Shown piece after piece: positions 25,039-35,246 of a stretch of DNA of 64,000 nt. A model generated the notes under the pieces. The model worked only from the letters and a program-made list of their open reading frames with translations. It ran no database searches and was not told the DNA's origin. How positions within the stretch are numbered: position 1 is the stretch's first letter; each line of letters starts with the position of its first letter. Source of the DNA: Gallionella sp. (GTDB lineage Bacteria > Pseudomonadota > Gammaproteobacteria > Burkholderiales > Gallionellaceae). Location of the stretch: NCBI GenBank assembly GCA_028707275.1, contig JAQTUP010000001.1, forward strand, positions 558,001-622,000. Reading direction: 5' to 3'. A program made the position numbers and the translations under genes.

Positions 25039-26433
25039 ATGAATCACACCGAATCTAGCCAGAGCTCGACCGATCAGGCTGCGATTGAGCCTGAAAATAC
25101 TGGCCCGTCCGATGACATGGCAGCCCGGTTACAGAGAAAAGAACGCGTGATCCGTGCGCTGCAAGAAAGTGAAGCGCATTTTCGCCAGTTGTTCGAGCAA
25201 CATAGCGCCGTCATGCTGTTGGTCGACCATCAATCGCGCGTCATCGTCGACGCCAATCCTGCGGCTGCGCAATTTTATGGTTACCCGCTGCAAAGCCTGC
25301 GCGGCATGGAGGTGAGCCGCATCAATTCGCAACCCGAATCAGAAATGAATCGACAAAGGCTAAGAGCCATTACCGGAGCACAGAATAAATTTTGTTTTGA
25401 CCATCGCCTGGCTAGCGGTATCGTTCGTGCGGTCGAGGTACATATTTCGATCGTAAATTACCGGGGCAAGAGCCTGTTTTTTTCGATTATTCACGATATT
25501 ACCGAACGCAAACTGGCGGAGGCCGAGCTTCGTATCGCAGCCGTCACCTTCGAATCGAACGAAAGCATGGTGATCACCGATGCTCGTGGTGTCATTCTGC
25601 GGGTCAATCAGGCCTTTACCCAGAACACAGGCTATAGCGCCCTCGAAGCCGTGGGGCAGACCCCGCGCATCCTTAAATCAGGACGCCACGATGCCGCGTT
25701 TTATCTAGAGATGTGGGAGGCCATAGACCACACAGGGGCATGGCAGGGGGAAATCTGGGATCGGCGTAAAAACGGCGAAATATATCCAAAATGGCTCACC
25801 ATCTCGGCTGTGAAGGACAGCAATGGCGCCGTCACTCATTATGTCGGCTCACACATCGACATTACAGAACGCAAGGCCTCTGAAGAGAAAATCCGGCATC
25901 TGGCTTTTTATGATCCGCTCACCTGCCTGCCCAACCGCCGACTTCTCATGAACCGGCTCCAACTCGCCCTGGACTCCTGTGCCCGTGGCACCCGGCAAGG
26001 TGCGCTGCTGTTCATTGATCTGGATAATTTCAAGACGCTCAACGACACGCTGGGCCATGACATGGGCGATTTGCTGTTGCAAGAGGTTGCGCGGCGCCTG
26101 GAAGCTTGCGTGCGCGATGGCGATACCGTAGCCCGCTTAGGCGGGGACGAGTTCGTGGTCATGCTCGAAGGACTGAGTGTGCAACGCATGGACGCTGCCA
26201 GACAGACAGCAGCGATAGGCGAAAAAATCCTGGCGCAGCTCAACTTGCCCTACCAGCTTGCCACACACGAATACCACAGCACGCCCAGCATGGGCGCGAC
26301 CCTGTTCGGCAAACCCGGCGATGCCATGGGTGATCTGATGAAACAGGCTGACACCGCTATGTATCAGGCCAAAAAAGCAGGACGCAATACACTGCGCTTC
26401 TTTGACGATCAGACGAACAGCCGCGAATCCTGA
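25039..26433 (+). CDS. Soluble PAS-PAS-GGDEF diguanylate cyclase
   Basis: 464 residues with no membrane span. Two PAS domains (about 45-160 and 165-285) lead into a GGDEF domain with intact ARLGGDEFVVML and the RxxD inhibitory site (RDGD). A Shine-Dalgarno AAGGAG lies about eight bases before the ATG. The second PAS and the GGDEF domain are near-duplicates of those at 14987-16150. It follows the HD-GYP gene by 50 bases, suggesting one transcript that both makes and breaks c-di-GMP. The stop codon falls inside a seven-base repeat. Confidence 0.9.
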   Translation: MNHTESSQSSTDQAAIEPENTGPSDDMAARLQRKERVIRALQESEAHFRQLFEQHSAVMLLVDHQSRVIVDANPAAAQFYGYPLQSLRGMEVSRINSQPESEMNRQRLRAITGAQNKFCFDHRLASGIVRAVEVHISIVNYRGKSLFFSIIHDITERKLAEAELRIAAVTFESNESMVITDARGVILRVNQAFTQNTGYSALEAVGQTPRILKSGRHDAAFYLEMWEAIDHTGAWQGEIWDRRKNGEIYPKWLTISAVKDSNGAVTHYVGSHIDITERKASEEKIRHLAFYDPLTCLPNRRLLMNRLQLALDSCARGTRQGALLFIDLDNFKTLNDTLGHDMGDLLLQEVARRLEACVRDGDTVARLGGDEFVVMLEGLSVQRMDAARQTAAIGEKILAQLNLPYQLATHEYHSTPSMGATLFGKPGDAMGDLMKQADTAMYQAKKAGRNTLRFFDDQTNSRES

Positions 26434-26445
26434 ATCCTGAATTAG
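26425..26445. repeat. Heptamer tandem repeat GAATCCT (about 2.5 units)
   Basis: Two perfect GAATCCT units and a third degenerate one span the stop codon of the PAS-GGDEF gene. GAATCCT is the reverse complement of the AGGATTC heptamer found before proB. Confidence 0.6.
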
Positions 26446-26508
26446 ATTGACCTGACCAGGAAAACTCGGCTACTCTGCGAAGATTTTCCGACTTTCGGGG
26501 ATGCGCCT

Positions 26509-27936
26509 TTGATCAAACTGATTTTTCCATTGCTGCTCGCCCTTTGCACGCACACGGCATACGCTCAGGAGTCACTCGCACTGAGTACCTCGCTAGCTGA
26601 CACTGCCTCTTTGCAAAACATTACCAATGCGCACAACGAACAGATAAGACTCCTCAGTGTCGATGAACTGGGAATGGACAACCTTTGGCCACGCCTGCGT
26701 GCAGGCTTTACGCTTCAGGCACTGGACAACCCGCTCATCTCCAAACACGAGAAGTGGTATGCCGATCGCCCCGAATACATTACCCGGATGATGACCCGCG
26801 CCAACCGCTACCTGTATTACATCACCGTTGAAGTGGAACGTCGCGGCATGCCCAGCGAAATCGCGCTGTTACCCATGATAGAGAGCGCATTCAACCCGAG
26901 TGCGAATTCGACCAGCAACGCCTCGGGGATCTGGCAGTTCATGCCGATGACCGGCCGGAATTTTGGATTACAACAAAACTGGTGGTATGACGGTCGTCGC
27001 GACATCATAGGCGCCACCACGGGCGCACTGGATTATCTGGAAAAATTGCACACCATGTTCGGCAGCTGGGAGCTCGCGCTGGCGGCCTATAACTGGGGAG
27101 AAGGCTCGGTGCAACGCGCTCAGGCACGCAACCGCATAAAAGGCCTGCCCGTCGATTATGCAAGCCTGACCCTGCCGGATGAAACGCGCAACTACGTGCC
27201 CAAGCTACTGGCGATTAAAAACATCATTGCCAACCCCGCTGACTTTGGCCTGACCCTGCCTGACATTCCAAACAAACCCTATTTCACCGCAGTATCCACG
27301 GCCAAACACATCGACGTGGCATTGGCAGCCGAGTTGGCTGACATATCAGGCGAGGAATTCATTGCCCTGAATCCGGCACACAACCGCCCGGTTATCTTGC
27401 AGGAAAACAGCAGCTATATTTTGCTACCGGTCGATAAAGTCGAGACTTACCAGAACAATCTGGAAACCTATGACAAACCGCTGGTGAGCTGGCAGGCTTA
27501 TCATGCCAAAAAGGGCGAGCGGCTCGATCACCTGGCGCCGCGTTTCGGCCTTTCCCTGGAAAGGCTGAAATCGGTTAACGGCCTGTCCGCGCAAGCCAGA
27601 TTTTGCAACGACGAAACACTGCTGGTGCCGCTCAATGGCGAACCGGGCGAGAGCGAAAACGAATTTGAAGGCTTCAATATGCACCTGCACCCGGCGCAAA
27701 AGAAGAGCCCCGTCTCGCTCAAGTACACGGTCCAGAGCGGCGACACCCTGAGCAAGCTGGCACGACGCTACCATGTCAGTGTCGACAGCCTGAAGAACTG
27801 GAATGGCGAAATCAGGCATGTCAAGGCGGGACAAACGCTCACCATCAGTCCAACCTGGACAAAACGGGGTGCAAAAGGCTCACCGGCAACCTCCGGAAAA
27901 CACGGCCGAAAAGCGGCCCGAAAACACAGACGCTGA
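26509..27936 (+). CDS. mltD: Membrane-bound lytic murein transglycosylase D
   Basis: 475 residues from a TTG start with GGGGA seven bases upstream. A signal peptide (cleavage after THTAYA) precedes the SLT domain, where the catalytic Glu lies in LPMIESAFNPSANS and the family motif GIWQFMPMTGRNFGL follows. At least one clear LysM repeat is at the C-terminus (YTVQSGDTLSKLARRYHVSV), and a second LysM-like segment precedes it. The tail is Lys/Arg-rich. It cleaves peptidoglycan glycan strands in the periplasm with release of anhydro-muropeptides. I see no lipobox, although E. coli MltD is a lipoprotein. Confidence 0.93.
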   Translation: MIKLIFPLLLALCTHTAYAQESLALSTSLADTASLQNITNAHNEQIRLLSVDELGMDNLWPRLRAGFTLQALDNPLISKHEKWYADRPEYITRMMTRANRYLYYITVEVERRGMPSEIALLPMIESAFNPSANSTSNASGIWQFMPMTGRNFGLQQNWWYDGRRDIIGATTGALDYLEKLHTMFGSWELALAAYNWGEGSVQRAQARNRIKGLPVDYASLTLPDETRNYVPKLLAIKNIIANPADFGLTLPDIPNKPYFTAVSTAKHIDVALAAELADISGEEFIALNPAHNRPVILQENSSYILLPVDKVETYQNNLETYDKPLVSWQAYHAKKGERLDHLAPRFGLSLERLKSVNGLSAQARFCNDETLLVPLNGEPGESENEFEGFNMHLHPAQKKSPVSLKYTVQSGDTLSKLARRYHVSVDSLKNWNGEIRHVKAGQTLTISPTWTKRGAKGSPATSGKHGRKAARKHRR

Positions 27937-27952
27937 CAGATCCAAGCAGGCG

Positions 27953-28100
27953 CTAGCAGGCTGCTGAAAAACGTTACGAGCGAAGCCGAGGCAAGGAAAA
28001 AAGCGACGAAAAAGCGGAGTTTACATGTAGTAAATGAGCATTTTGAGTCACTTTTTGACGCAGTATCGACAAGCGCAATAGTTTTGCAGCAGCCTGCTAG
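27953..28100. repeat. 148-bp MITE-like inverted-repeat element
   Basis: A perfect 14-base terminal inverted repeat, CTAGCAGGCTGCTG at 27953-27966 and its complement at 28087-28100, extends a few bases further with one mismatch. The interior is non-coding, A-rich and contains the palindrome TTTACATGTAGTAAA. Size and structure fit a non-autonomous miniature element. The right end supplies the TAG stop of the adjacent minus-strand gene. Confidence 0.7.
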
Positions 28101-28396
28101 CGTGAGGTGAATTTTTTAGCAGTTTCACTCATGTAACGCCATGTTTTCCATATTCGCCAGGCGCCTTTAGCCAGGCTGATCACACCTTTTCTGCGTATCA
28201 TAAAAATACCTGCCAGCGCCGCTACTGCCACCTTGTGGGAATGAAGAAAACCCGCGACCACCCACGCCTGATCGGCCGCACGCAAGACAGGCTCCCAGCG
28301 CGTTGCCGTCAGTGCCACCTGCTGGCGCTGGCAGCTGATCGTGTCCAGCAGAACCTGACGGCGTTGCATCAACGCCCGCCTGCGCCTAAGTGCCAT
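28097..28396 (-). CDS. YqjK-like small protein
   Basis: 99 residues, very basic, with an N-terminal RRRRALMQRRQVLLDTI block, a central hydrophobic segment (VAVAALAGIFMI) and a basic tail. Length and position after DUF883 (YqjD/ElaB-like) and YqjE-like genes match E. coli yqjK. Its start overlaps the end of the YqjE-like gene by 11 bases. Its stop codon lies in the terminal repeat of a miniature element, so the original C-terminus may have been changed. Function is unknown; the trio is linked to the inner membrane in enterobacteria. Confidence 0.65.
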   Translation of the reverse strand: MALRRRRALMQRRQVLLDTISCQRQQVALTATRWEPVLRAADQAWVVAGFLHSHKVAVAALAGIFMIRRKGVISLAKGAWRIWKTWRYMSETAKKFTSR

Positions 28397-28757
28397 CCAA
28401 CTGCTCCTTGTCCTGTCTTAATTGCGTCTGGCTCACGGAAAACAATCCGGGTCTGGCATGAGCTATCTTGAGCAGCTTCATGACCAGCAACAATCCTGTC
28501 ACAAAAAACACGGCGCCCGCCCCGCCCAACACCGCAAGGCGATGCGTATCCCAAAAAAGCACCACGACAAAAATCGTCAGAAGCATCAGCGCCATCCCCA
28601 GGCAAAACAGGGCAAAGAAAAAATAAAAGAGCATCTGCTGCGCATGCAAAAGCGCCTCTTCCAGCTCATTGGCCAGGAGCTCAAGCCGGGTGACTGCAAC
28701 CGATGCAAGCGTAGACAACAACTGCCTGATCGATGCCAGCAAACCGCCTTCAGACAC
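28386..28757 (-). CDS. YqjE-like membrane protein (phage holin superfamily 6)
   Basis: 123 residues with two strong membrane spans (about 43-68 and 75-98) after an amphipathic N-terminus with LASVAVTRLELLANELEEA. This is the pattern of the YqjE / Phage_holin_3_6 family. It lies three bases after the DUF883 gene and overlaps the YqjK-like gene, giving the conserved yqjD-yqjE-yqjK order. Likely an inner-membrane partner of the ribosome-binding DUF883 protein; this is inferred from E. coli, not seen here. Confidence 0.8.
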   Translation of the reverse strand: MSEGGLLASIRQLLSTLASVAVTRLELLANELEEALLHAQQMLFYFFFALFCLGMALMLLTIFVVVLFWDTHRLAVLGGAGAVFFVTGLLLVMKLLKIAHARPGLFSVSQTQLRQDKEQLDGT

Positions 28758-28760
28758 AGC

Positions 28761-29090
28761 TTAACGACCGCGCGAAATCAACACGCCCACCACCAGGCCC
28801 AGGCACGCGCCGATACCGACCGCACGCCACGGATTATCGTGCACATAATCATCGGTCGCGCGAGCAGCTTCGCGTGTTCTCTCCAGCATCAGGTCTTCGG
28901 CGACGGCCAGGCGCGCCCTCGCTGCGCCCAGGCTATCTTGAATGCGTTCGCGCGCCGCACTCACCTTGTCACCCGCCTGACCTGCGGTCATTCTCAACAA
29001 TTCTTCAGCATCGGAGACCACAAGCTGCAAATCCTGCATCAGCTTTTCCTTGCTGACATCCCCCTGTACAGTCGACGAATTGATACTCAT
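28761..29090 (-). CDS. DUF883 family protein (YqjD/ElaB-like)
   Basis: 109 residues. A long amphipathic helix with LVVSDAEELLRMTAGQAGDKVS precedes the family's C-terminal anchor (DYVHDNPWRAVGIGACLGLVVGVLIS) ending in RGR. E. coli YqjD and ElaB tether hibernating ribosomes to the inner membrane in stationary phase. First gene of a three-gene minus-strand unit. Confidence 0.85.
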   Translation of the reverse strand: MSINSSTVQGDVSKEKLMQDLQLVVSDAEELLRMTAGQAGDKVSAARERIQDSLGAARARLAVAEDLMLERTREAARATDDYVHDNPWRAVGIGACLGLVVGVLISRGR

Positions 29091-29124
29091 GATATTCCCC
29101 CTCGGATTTAGGTTAAGTTAGAAA

Positions 29125-29152
29125 TTGACACGATGATTGTCGCCTTTTTAAT
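29125..29152 (+). promoter_or_regulatory. Predicted sigma70 promoter toward trxA
   Basis: TTGACA (29125-29130) and TTTAAT (29147-29152) are separated by 16 bases: a perfect -35 and a five-of-six -10. It points at trxA, leaving a leader of roughly 135 bases. Confidence 0.6.
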
Positions 29153-29296
29153 CCAATGGAGACATTCCGTCAACTCGATTTAAAAACCCCGCACTTCACA
29201 GCACGCCAATTTTTAGATAGGATGCGAACTCAAGCGACAGCTTTCAACCCGATTTCAACTAAATGTCGGCCCCCTAATTTACAGCGAGATTCAATC

Positions 29297-29623
29297 ATGA
29301 GCGAACATATTCACTACGTTACCGATGCCACTTTTGACGCCGAAGTTATCCAGGCAGCTCTGCCTGTTCTGGTCGACTACTGGGCTGAGTGGTGCGGCCC
29401 TTGCCGCATGATCGCCCCGATTCTCGACGAGGTAGCCAAAGAGTATGCAGGACGCCTGACCATCGCAAAACTGAACGTGGATGAAAACCAGCAAACCCCG
29501 CAAAAATTTGGCGTTCGCGGCATCCCGACTTTGATGCTGTTCAAGAACGGCAACATTGAAGCGACCAAAGTAGGCGCACTGTCGAAGTCTCAGCTGACAG
29601 CTTTTATTGACAGCCATATCTGA
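29297..29623 (+). CDS. trxA: Thioredoxin
   Basis: 108 residues from ATG 29297, with a weak GCGAGA box upstream; a 47-codon upstream extension of the frame is not part of the family. The redox site is [13 protein letters not shown] and the cis-Pro loop is GIPTLMLF. A general cytoplasmic disulfide reductase. It lies directly upstream of rho, the conserved trxA-rho order in proteobacteria. Confidence 0.97.
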   Translation: MSEHIHYVTDATFDAEVIQAALPVLVDYWAEWCGPCRMIAPILDEVAKEYAGRLTIAKLNVDENQQTPQKFGVRGIPTLMLFKNGNIEATKVGALSKSQLTAFIDSHI

Positions 29624-29681
29624 AGCGCATATTATTTCACCCGCAACGCTTTTCTGGGCGTGATTCCAGCTAAAAAAAGCC

Positions 29682-29701
29682 CGGGCCATGCGGGTGGCCC
29701 G
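29682..29701. terminator. GC-rich hairpin between trxA and rho
   Basis: CGGGCC (29682-29687) pairs with GGCCCG (29696-29701). An A-tract of seven precedes it, so the classical T-tract is on the minus strand, where no gene is known. On the plus strand it could be a weak terminator or a pause element before rho. Confidence 0.4.
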
Positions 29702-29760
29702 TTACTCACCCGCTCCCAGCCCTGCCCTCATTTTCATTCAATCATGCGCCACGCATCCCC

Positions 29761-31017
29761 ATGCATCTATCTGACATAAAAACCAAACACATCACCGAAC
29801 TCGTTGAAATGGCCGCTATCAGCCAAATCGAGAATGCCAACCGAATGCGCAAGCAAGACCTGATGTTCGCTCTGCTCAAAAGCCATGCAAAAAAAGGCGA
29901 AAGCATTTACGGCGATGGCACATTGGAAATTCTGCCGGATGGCTTCGGCTTCCTGCGCTCCCCTGACACCTCATATCTGGCAGGCCCTGACGACATTTAT
30001 GTCAGCCCCAGCCAGATACGCCGCTTCAATCTGCACACCGGTGATTCCATCGAAGGCGAGATCCGCACCCCGAAGGACGGCGAGCGTTATGTCGCGCTGG
30101 TGAAGGTAGACAAGGTTAACGGCGAGCCGCCGGAAAATGCAAAAAACAAGATTCTGTTTGAGAATCTCACCCCGTTATTCCCTACCCAGGCACTGATCCT
30201 GGAGCGCGACATTCGCGCTGAAGAGAATATCACAGGCCGCATCATCGACATCGTAGCCCCCATAGGCAAGGGTCAGCGCGGCCTGCTGGTCGCCTCGCCG
30301 AAGTCCGGCAAGACGGTGATGCTCCAGCACATCGCGCATTCCATCTCGGCCAATAATCCCGACGCCACGCTGATCGTACTGCTGATCGACGAACGCCCGG
30401 AAGAAGTCACTGAAATGACGCGCACGGTGCGCGGCGAAGTCGTCGCCTCCACCTTCGACGAGCCTGCCAGCCGCCATGTGCAGGTCGCCGAAATGGTGCT
30501 GGAAAAGGCCAAGCGTCTGGTCGAACACAAGAAGGACGTGGTAATTCTGCTCGACTCCATCACCCGTCTGGCGCGCGCTTACAACACTGTTATCCCCTCG
30601 TCCGGCAAGGTACTGACAGGCGGCGTGGACGCGAACGCGCTGCACCGCCCGAAACGTTTCTTTGGCGCTGCCCGCAATATCGAAGAAGGCGGCTCGCTGA
30701 CCATCATTGCCACAGCGCTGGTGGATACCGGCTCGCGCATGGACGATGTGATTTACGAAGAATTCAAGGGCACCGGCAACATGGAAATCCATCTGGATCG
30801 ACGCATGGCCGAAAAACGCATCTATCCTGCGATCAACGTCAACCGCTCGGGCACCCGCAAGGAAGAACTGCTGATCAAACCCGATATTTTGCAAAGAATC
30901 TGGCTGTTGCGCAAACTGCTCTACCCGATGGACGAACTCGAATCCATGGAATTTTTGCTCGGCAAGATCAAGGCGACCAAGAACAACGCCGAATTTTTCG
31001 ACTCCATGCGCCGTTAA
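29761..31017 (+). CDS. rho: Transcription termination factor Rho
   Basis: 418 residues, full length. The N-terminal RNA-binding cold-shock-like domain holds [22 protein letters not shown]. The ATPase domain has Walker [16 protein letters not shown], Walker B in [16 protein letters not shown], and the Q/R-loop region with [15 protein letters not shown] hexameric RNA helicase that ends factor-dependent transcription. In E. coli rho is autoregulated in its leader; the trxA-rho gap here is 137 bases and contains a hairpin. Confidence 0.98.
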   Translation: MHLSDIKTKHITELVEMAAISQIENANRMRKQDLMFALLKSHAKKGESIYGDGTLEILPDGFGFLRSPDTSYLAGPDDIYVSPSQIRRFNLHTGDSIEGEIRTPKDGERYVALVKVDKVNGEPPENAKNKILFENLTPLFPTQALILERDIRAEENITGRIIDIVAPIGKGQRGLLVASPKSGKTVMLQHIAHSISANNPDATLIVLLIDERPEEVTEMTRTVRGEVVASTFDEPASRHVQVAEMVLEKAKRLVEHKKDVVILLDSITRLARAYNTVIPSSGKVLTGGVDANALHRPKRFFGAARNIEEGGSLTIIATALVDTGSRMDDVIYEEFKGTGNMEIHLDRRMAEKRIYPAINVNRSGTRKEELLIKPDILQRIWLLRKLLYPMDELESMEFLLGKIKATKNNAEFFDSMRR

Positions 31018-31188
31018 CGGACATGGCAAAGAGGCTGCTCCTGATAATGAAACTTGCCATGCCCGTTTCCCCCTTTTCAAGCCCCCTCGCTTGCGCTCTC
31101 CCCCTCGCTTGCGGAGGGAAAGGACAAAAGAAACGCTGCGCGTGTTTCACGTTAACGCATCCGTAATCTATTTTTAAACAAAAGGTTT

Positions 31189-31216
31189 TTGACGTGGCCG
31201 GATTTTTCTGTATAAT
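31189..31216 (+). promoter_or_regulatory. Predicted sigma70 promoter of rplU-rpmA
   Basis: TTGACG (31189-31194), a 16-base spacer and a perfect TATAAT (31211-31216) lie 39 bases before the rplU ATG. This is the best promoter match in the window, as expected for a ribosomal protein operon. Confidence 0.8.
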
Positions 31217-31254
31217 CCTCGCTTTCGCAAAATCCGCTATCAATCGAGGTTGTT

Positions 31255-31566
31255 ATGTACGCAGTCATTAAAACCGGTGGTAAGCAATACCGCGTCATTA
31301 CCGGCGAAACTTTAAAAGTTGAACTTATTTCCGGTGACATCGGATCAGCAATCGTGCTGGACAAGGTGTTAATGGTCTCCGATGGCGAGAAGCTGTCTGT
31401 CGGAAAACCAATGTTGCTCGGCGCAACCGTTAATGCAACCATCGTTTCTCACGGTCGTGGCGACAAGGTTCGCATCTTCAAGATGCGCCGCCGTAAGCAT
31501 TACCAGAAGAATCAAGGTCATCGTCAAAACTATACCGAAATCCGTATTGACGGCATTTCCGCGTAA
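31255..31566 (+). CDS. rplU: 50S ribosomal protein L21
   Basis: 103 residues starting [14 protein letters not shown], with the terminal signature [20 protein letters not shown]. It binds 23S rRNA in the large subunit. A GAGG box lies about seven bases before the ATG. First gene of rplU-rpmA, followed by obg, the near-universal order. Confidence 0.98.
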   Translation: MYAVIKTGGKQYRVITGETLKVELISGDIGSAIVLDKVLMVSDGEKLSVGKPMLLGATVNATIVSHGRGDKVRIFKMRRRKHYQKNQGHRQNYTEIRIDGISA

Positions 31567-31584
31567 TTTTAAGGAGCACATACC

Positions 31585-31842
31585 ATGGCATCAAAAAAAG
31601 GCGGCGGCAGTACCAGTAACGGACGTGACTCACACTCAAAACGACTGGGTGTAAAGAGTTACGGCGGCGAATTGATTTCTGCCGGCAGCATCATCATTCG
31701 TCAACGCGGCACTGAATTTCATCGCGGCGAAAACGTTGGCATGGGCAAGGATCACACCCTGTTCGCCAAAGTTACCGGCCGTGTAGTGTTCGCCATCAAG
31801 GGCGCGCAACAGCGTAGAACAGTTTCCATCGTTGCAGCGTAA
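31585..31842 (+). CDS. rpmA: 50S ribosomal protein L27
   Basis: 85 residues starting [20 protein letters not shown], with the N-terminal extension that reaches the peptidyl transferase centre. It has an AAGGAG Shine-Dalgarno box. It lies 18 bases after rplU and is followed by an intrinsic terminator. Confidence 0.98.
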   Translation: MASKKGGGSTSNGRDSHSKRLGVKSYGGELISAGSIIIRQRGTEFHRGENVGMGKDHTLFAKVTGRVVFAIKGAQQRRTVSIVAA

Positions 31843-31891
31843 CGTTCTTCAATCCTTCCCTCCGGGAAGAAGATAATGAAGAAAGTGTTAG

Positions 31892-33022
<1,131 letters not shown>

Positions 33023-33025
33023 GAA

Positions 33026-33060
33026 CAGGATTCAGGATTCAGGATTCAGGAATGAGGATT
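33026..33060. repeat. Heptamer tandem repeat CAGGATT, five units
   Basis: Three perfect CAGGATT units plus CAGGAAT and GAGGATT fill the obg-proB gap exactly. The last unit supplies the GAGGA Shine-Dalgarno sequence eight bases before the proB ATG. Confidence 0.85.
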
Positions 33061-33065
33061 GAGTA

Positions 33066-34199
33066 ATGTTGGAAGCAACAACGAAAACCGTATTGACCTC
33101 ATGCCGCCGCATTGTCGTAAAAGTCGGCAGCTCTCTGGTGACGAATCAGGGGGCAGGGCTCGACCTTGACGCCCTGAGCAACTGGGCGCGACAGATTGCC
33201 ATGCTCAACGCCGGCGGACATGAAGTTGTGCTGGTATCATCAGGCGCGATTGCCGAGGGCATGCAACGCTTGGGCTGGCGCAGCAGACCCAATGCCATCC
33301 ATGAATTGCAGGCAGCGGCAGCGGTCGGTCAAATGGGTCTGGTGCAGGCGTACGAGAGCTGTTTTCGCAGACATGGATTGCACGCGGCTCAGGTGCTGCT
33401 CACACATGCAGACCTTGCCGACAGAGAGCGTTATCTCAACGCCCGTGCAACGCTTAGCACCTTGCTCAATCTGCGCGTCATCCCCATCATCAACGAGAAC
33501 GACACTGTCGTGACCGATGAAATCAAATTCGGCGACAATGACACGCTGGGCGCGCTGGTCACCAACCTGATTGATGCCGATGCGCTGATCATCCTCACCG
33601 ATCAAAGCGGGCTGTTTACCGCCGACCCGCGCCGTGATCCTGCGGCAACCCTGGTGAGTCATGCCATGGCAGGAGACACACAACTCGAAGGCATGGCAGG
33701 CGGCGCGGGCAGCAGCATCGGTCGCGGCGGCATGCTCACCAAAATTCTCGCGGCACGCCGGGCTGCACACAGCGGCGCGCACACCGTCATCGCCTCAGGA
33801 CATGAACCGGATGTGCTGTTGCGCCTGGCGCAGGGCGAGTCGATAGGCACACTGCTCACAGCCCCCGCGCTCAGCCTTGCCGCGCGCAAGCAATGGCTGG
33901 CAGGCCACTTGCAGGTAACCGGTCGCCTGGTGCTGGACAGCGGCGCGCTCAGGGCGCTTCAGGTTGACGGAAAGAGCCTGCTGCCGATAGGCGTCAGACA
34001 CGTGTTCGGAGAATTTCAGCGCGGCTCGGTCGTGGCCTGCGTCAGCGAAAGCGGACAGGATGTGGCACGCGGCCTCATCAACTACAACAGCGACGAAGCG
34101 CGCCGCATCATCAGACATCCCAGCCAGGAAATCCCGTCTTTGCTGGGCTACGGCGGCGACAGCGAAATCATCCACAGAGACAATTTGGTTTTGCTGTAA
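33066..34199 (+). CDS. proB: Glutamate 5-kinase with PUA domain
   Basis: 377 residues. The amino-acid kinase domain (about 1-260) has [10 protein letters not shown], the NENDTV block and [17 protein letters not shown] domain covers about 275-370. It phosphorylates glutamate in the first step of proline synthesis and is usually feedback-inhibited by proline. It follows obg in the common obg-proB order. Both flanks carry seven-base tandem repeats, and the upstream array provides the ribosome binding site. Confidence 0.96.
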   Translation: MLEATTKTVLTSCRRIVVKVGSSLVTNQGAGLDLDALSNWARQIAMLNAGGHEVVLVSSGAIAEGMQRLGWRSRPNAIHELQAAAAVGQMGLVQAYESCFRRHGLHAAQVLLTHADLADRERYLNARATLSTLLNLRVIPIINENDTVVTDEIKFGDNDTLGALVTNLIDADALIILTDQSGLFTADPRRDPAATLVSHAMAGDTQLEGMAGGAGSSIGRGGMLTKILAARRAAHSGAHTVIASGHEPDVLLRLAQGESIGTLLTAPALSLAARKQWLAGHLQVTGRLVLDSGALRALQVDGKSLLPIGVRHVFGEFQRGSVVACVSESGQDVARGLINYNSDEARRIIRHPSQEIPSLLGYGGDSEIIHRDNLVLL

Positions 34200-34212
34200 C
34201 TTCGCGAAATGC

Positions 34213-34247
34213 GGAATAGAATCAGAAATCAGGAATCAGAAATCCAA
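34213..34247. repeat. Heptamer tandem repeat AATCAGA, about five units
   Basis: Degenerate seven-base units (GGAATAG, AATCAGA, AATCAGG, AATCAGA, AATCCAA) fill the gap between proB and the convergent response regulator gene. They are imperfect but in register. Confidence 0.65.
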
Positions 34248-34249
34248 GG

Positions 34250-35227
34250 CTATATCTGCCCGTAGTTCTGGAAAATAGTCGAATCACACCCCTTGTTTTT
34301 AGCCTGCAAAAGCGCGCTGTCCGCCGAGTCGACCAGCGTCTGAGGGGACAAATCATGGCCGGGCATGATGCCGGACACGCCGCAGCTGACAGTGACGCGC
34401 CCCGAGGAAGTATCCTCATGGAGCATCAGCAATCCTGCGATATGCCGACAAATGCGGCGAGCGACCAGGCTCGCGCCCTCTGCATCTGTTTCACCCAGTA
34501 TCACGGCAAGCTCGCTCTCCCCGTAACGCGCGACCAGATCGCCGGCACGCTGCGCAGAACGCACCACCTCCTGCGCCACAACCCTGAGGCATTCATAGCC
34601 CAGCTCTGCTCCATACCTGTCGTTATATTGCTGAAAGGAATCCACATCCAGAATCACGACAGCCATCGGTTTTTTCAGCCGCATGCAGCGTCGCCATTCG
34701 CGCGCCAGCGCCACATCAAACATGCGACGATTCGCAACTCCGGTCAGCCCGTCTATCATCGACAGCCTGTGCAGCTCCTTGTTCGCGGCAGTCAGCTGCC
34801 CTATCGCCCTGACCTGTTCGCGCTGCATGCTCAGCAGCCGACACATCGCGCGCAGCCTGGTTTGAACCACGACGCGGCTGACCGGCTTCATGATGTAATC
34901 ATCGCCACCCACCTCGAAACCGCGCTCCAAATCCTCATCCCGTGACAACACGCTCAAAAAAACGATGGCCGTCCACTCATGCACCCCTTGCGCTTTGCGT
35001 ATCTCCCGGGCGATATCAAAGCCGCCGATATCCGGCAAAATAATATCGAGCAGTACGATGTCCGGACGTTCACGGCGATACAATTCAAGCGCGTCTGCGC
35101 CATTTTCCGCGAGCAAAGGCTGAATCCCCAGCTCTTCGATATAACTGGAAACAGCTCTGAGGGCGACTTTGCTGTCCTCTACAACCAACACCTTAAATCC
35201 GCTCAGACTCTTTGCCATAATATCCAT
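34250..35227 (-). CDS. Response regulator with degenerate GGDEF domain
   Basis: 325 residues (a start three codons in, at 35218, is also possible). The receiver domain (about 10-130) has the acidic pair VVEDS, phospho-acceptor Asp61 in DIVLLDIILPD and the Lys in YIMKPVS. The C-terminal domain is GGDEF-like, but the active motif reads RYGESELAVIL instead of GG(D/E)EF, so diguanylate cyclase activity is unlikely. The RxxD inhibitory site (RAGD) is intact at the correct five-residue spacing, so it may bind c-di-GMP as an effector. No histidine kinase gene is adjacent. Confidence 0.88.
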   Translation of the reverse strand: MDIMAKSLSGFKVLVVEDSKVALRAVSSYIEELGIQPLLAENGADALELYRRERPDIVLLDIILPDIGGFDIAREIRKAQGVHEWTAIVFLSVLSRDEDLERGFEVGGDDYIMKPVSRVVVQTRLRAMCRLLSMQREQVRAIGQLTAANKELHRLSMIDGLTGVANRRMFDVALAREWRRCMRLKKPMAVVILDVDSFQQYNDRYGAELGYECLRVVAQEVVRSAQRAGDLVARYGESELAVILGETDAEGASLVARRICRHIAGLLMLHEDTSSGRVTVSCGVSGIMPGHDLSPQTLVDSADSALLQAKNKGCDSTIFQNYGQI

Positions 35228-35246
35228 TCCAGTGTAAGTAACTCAA

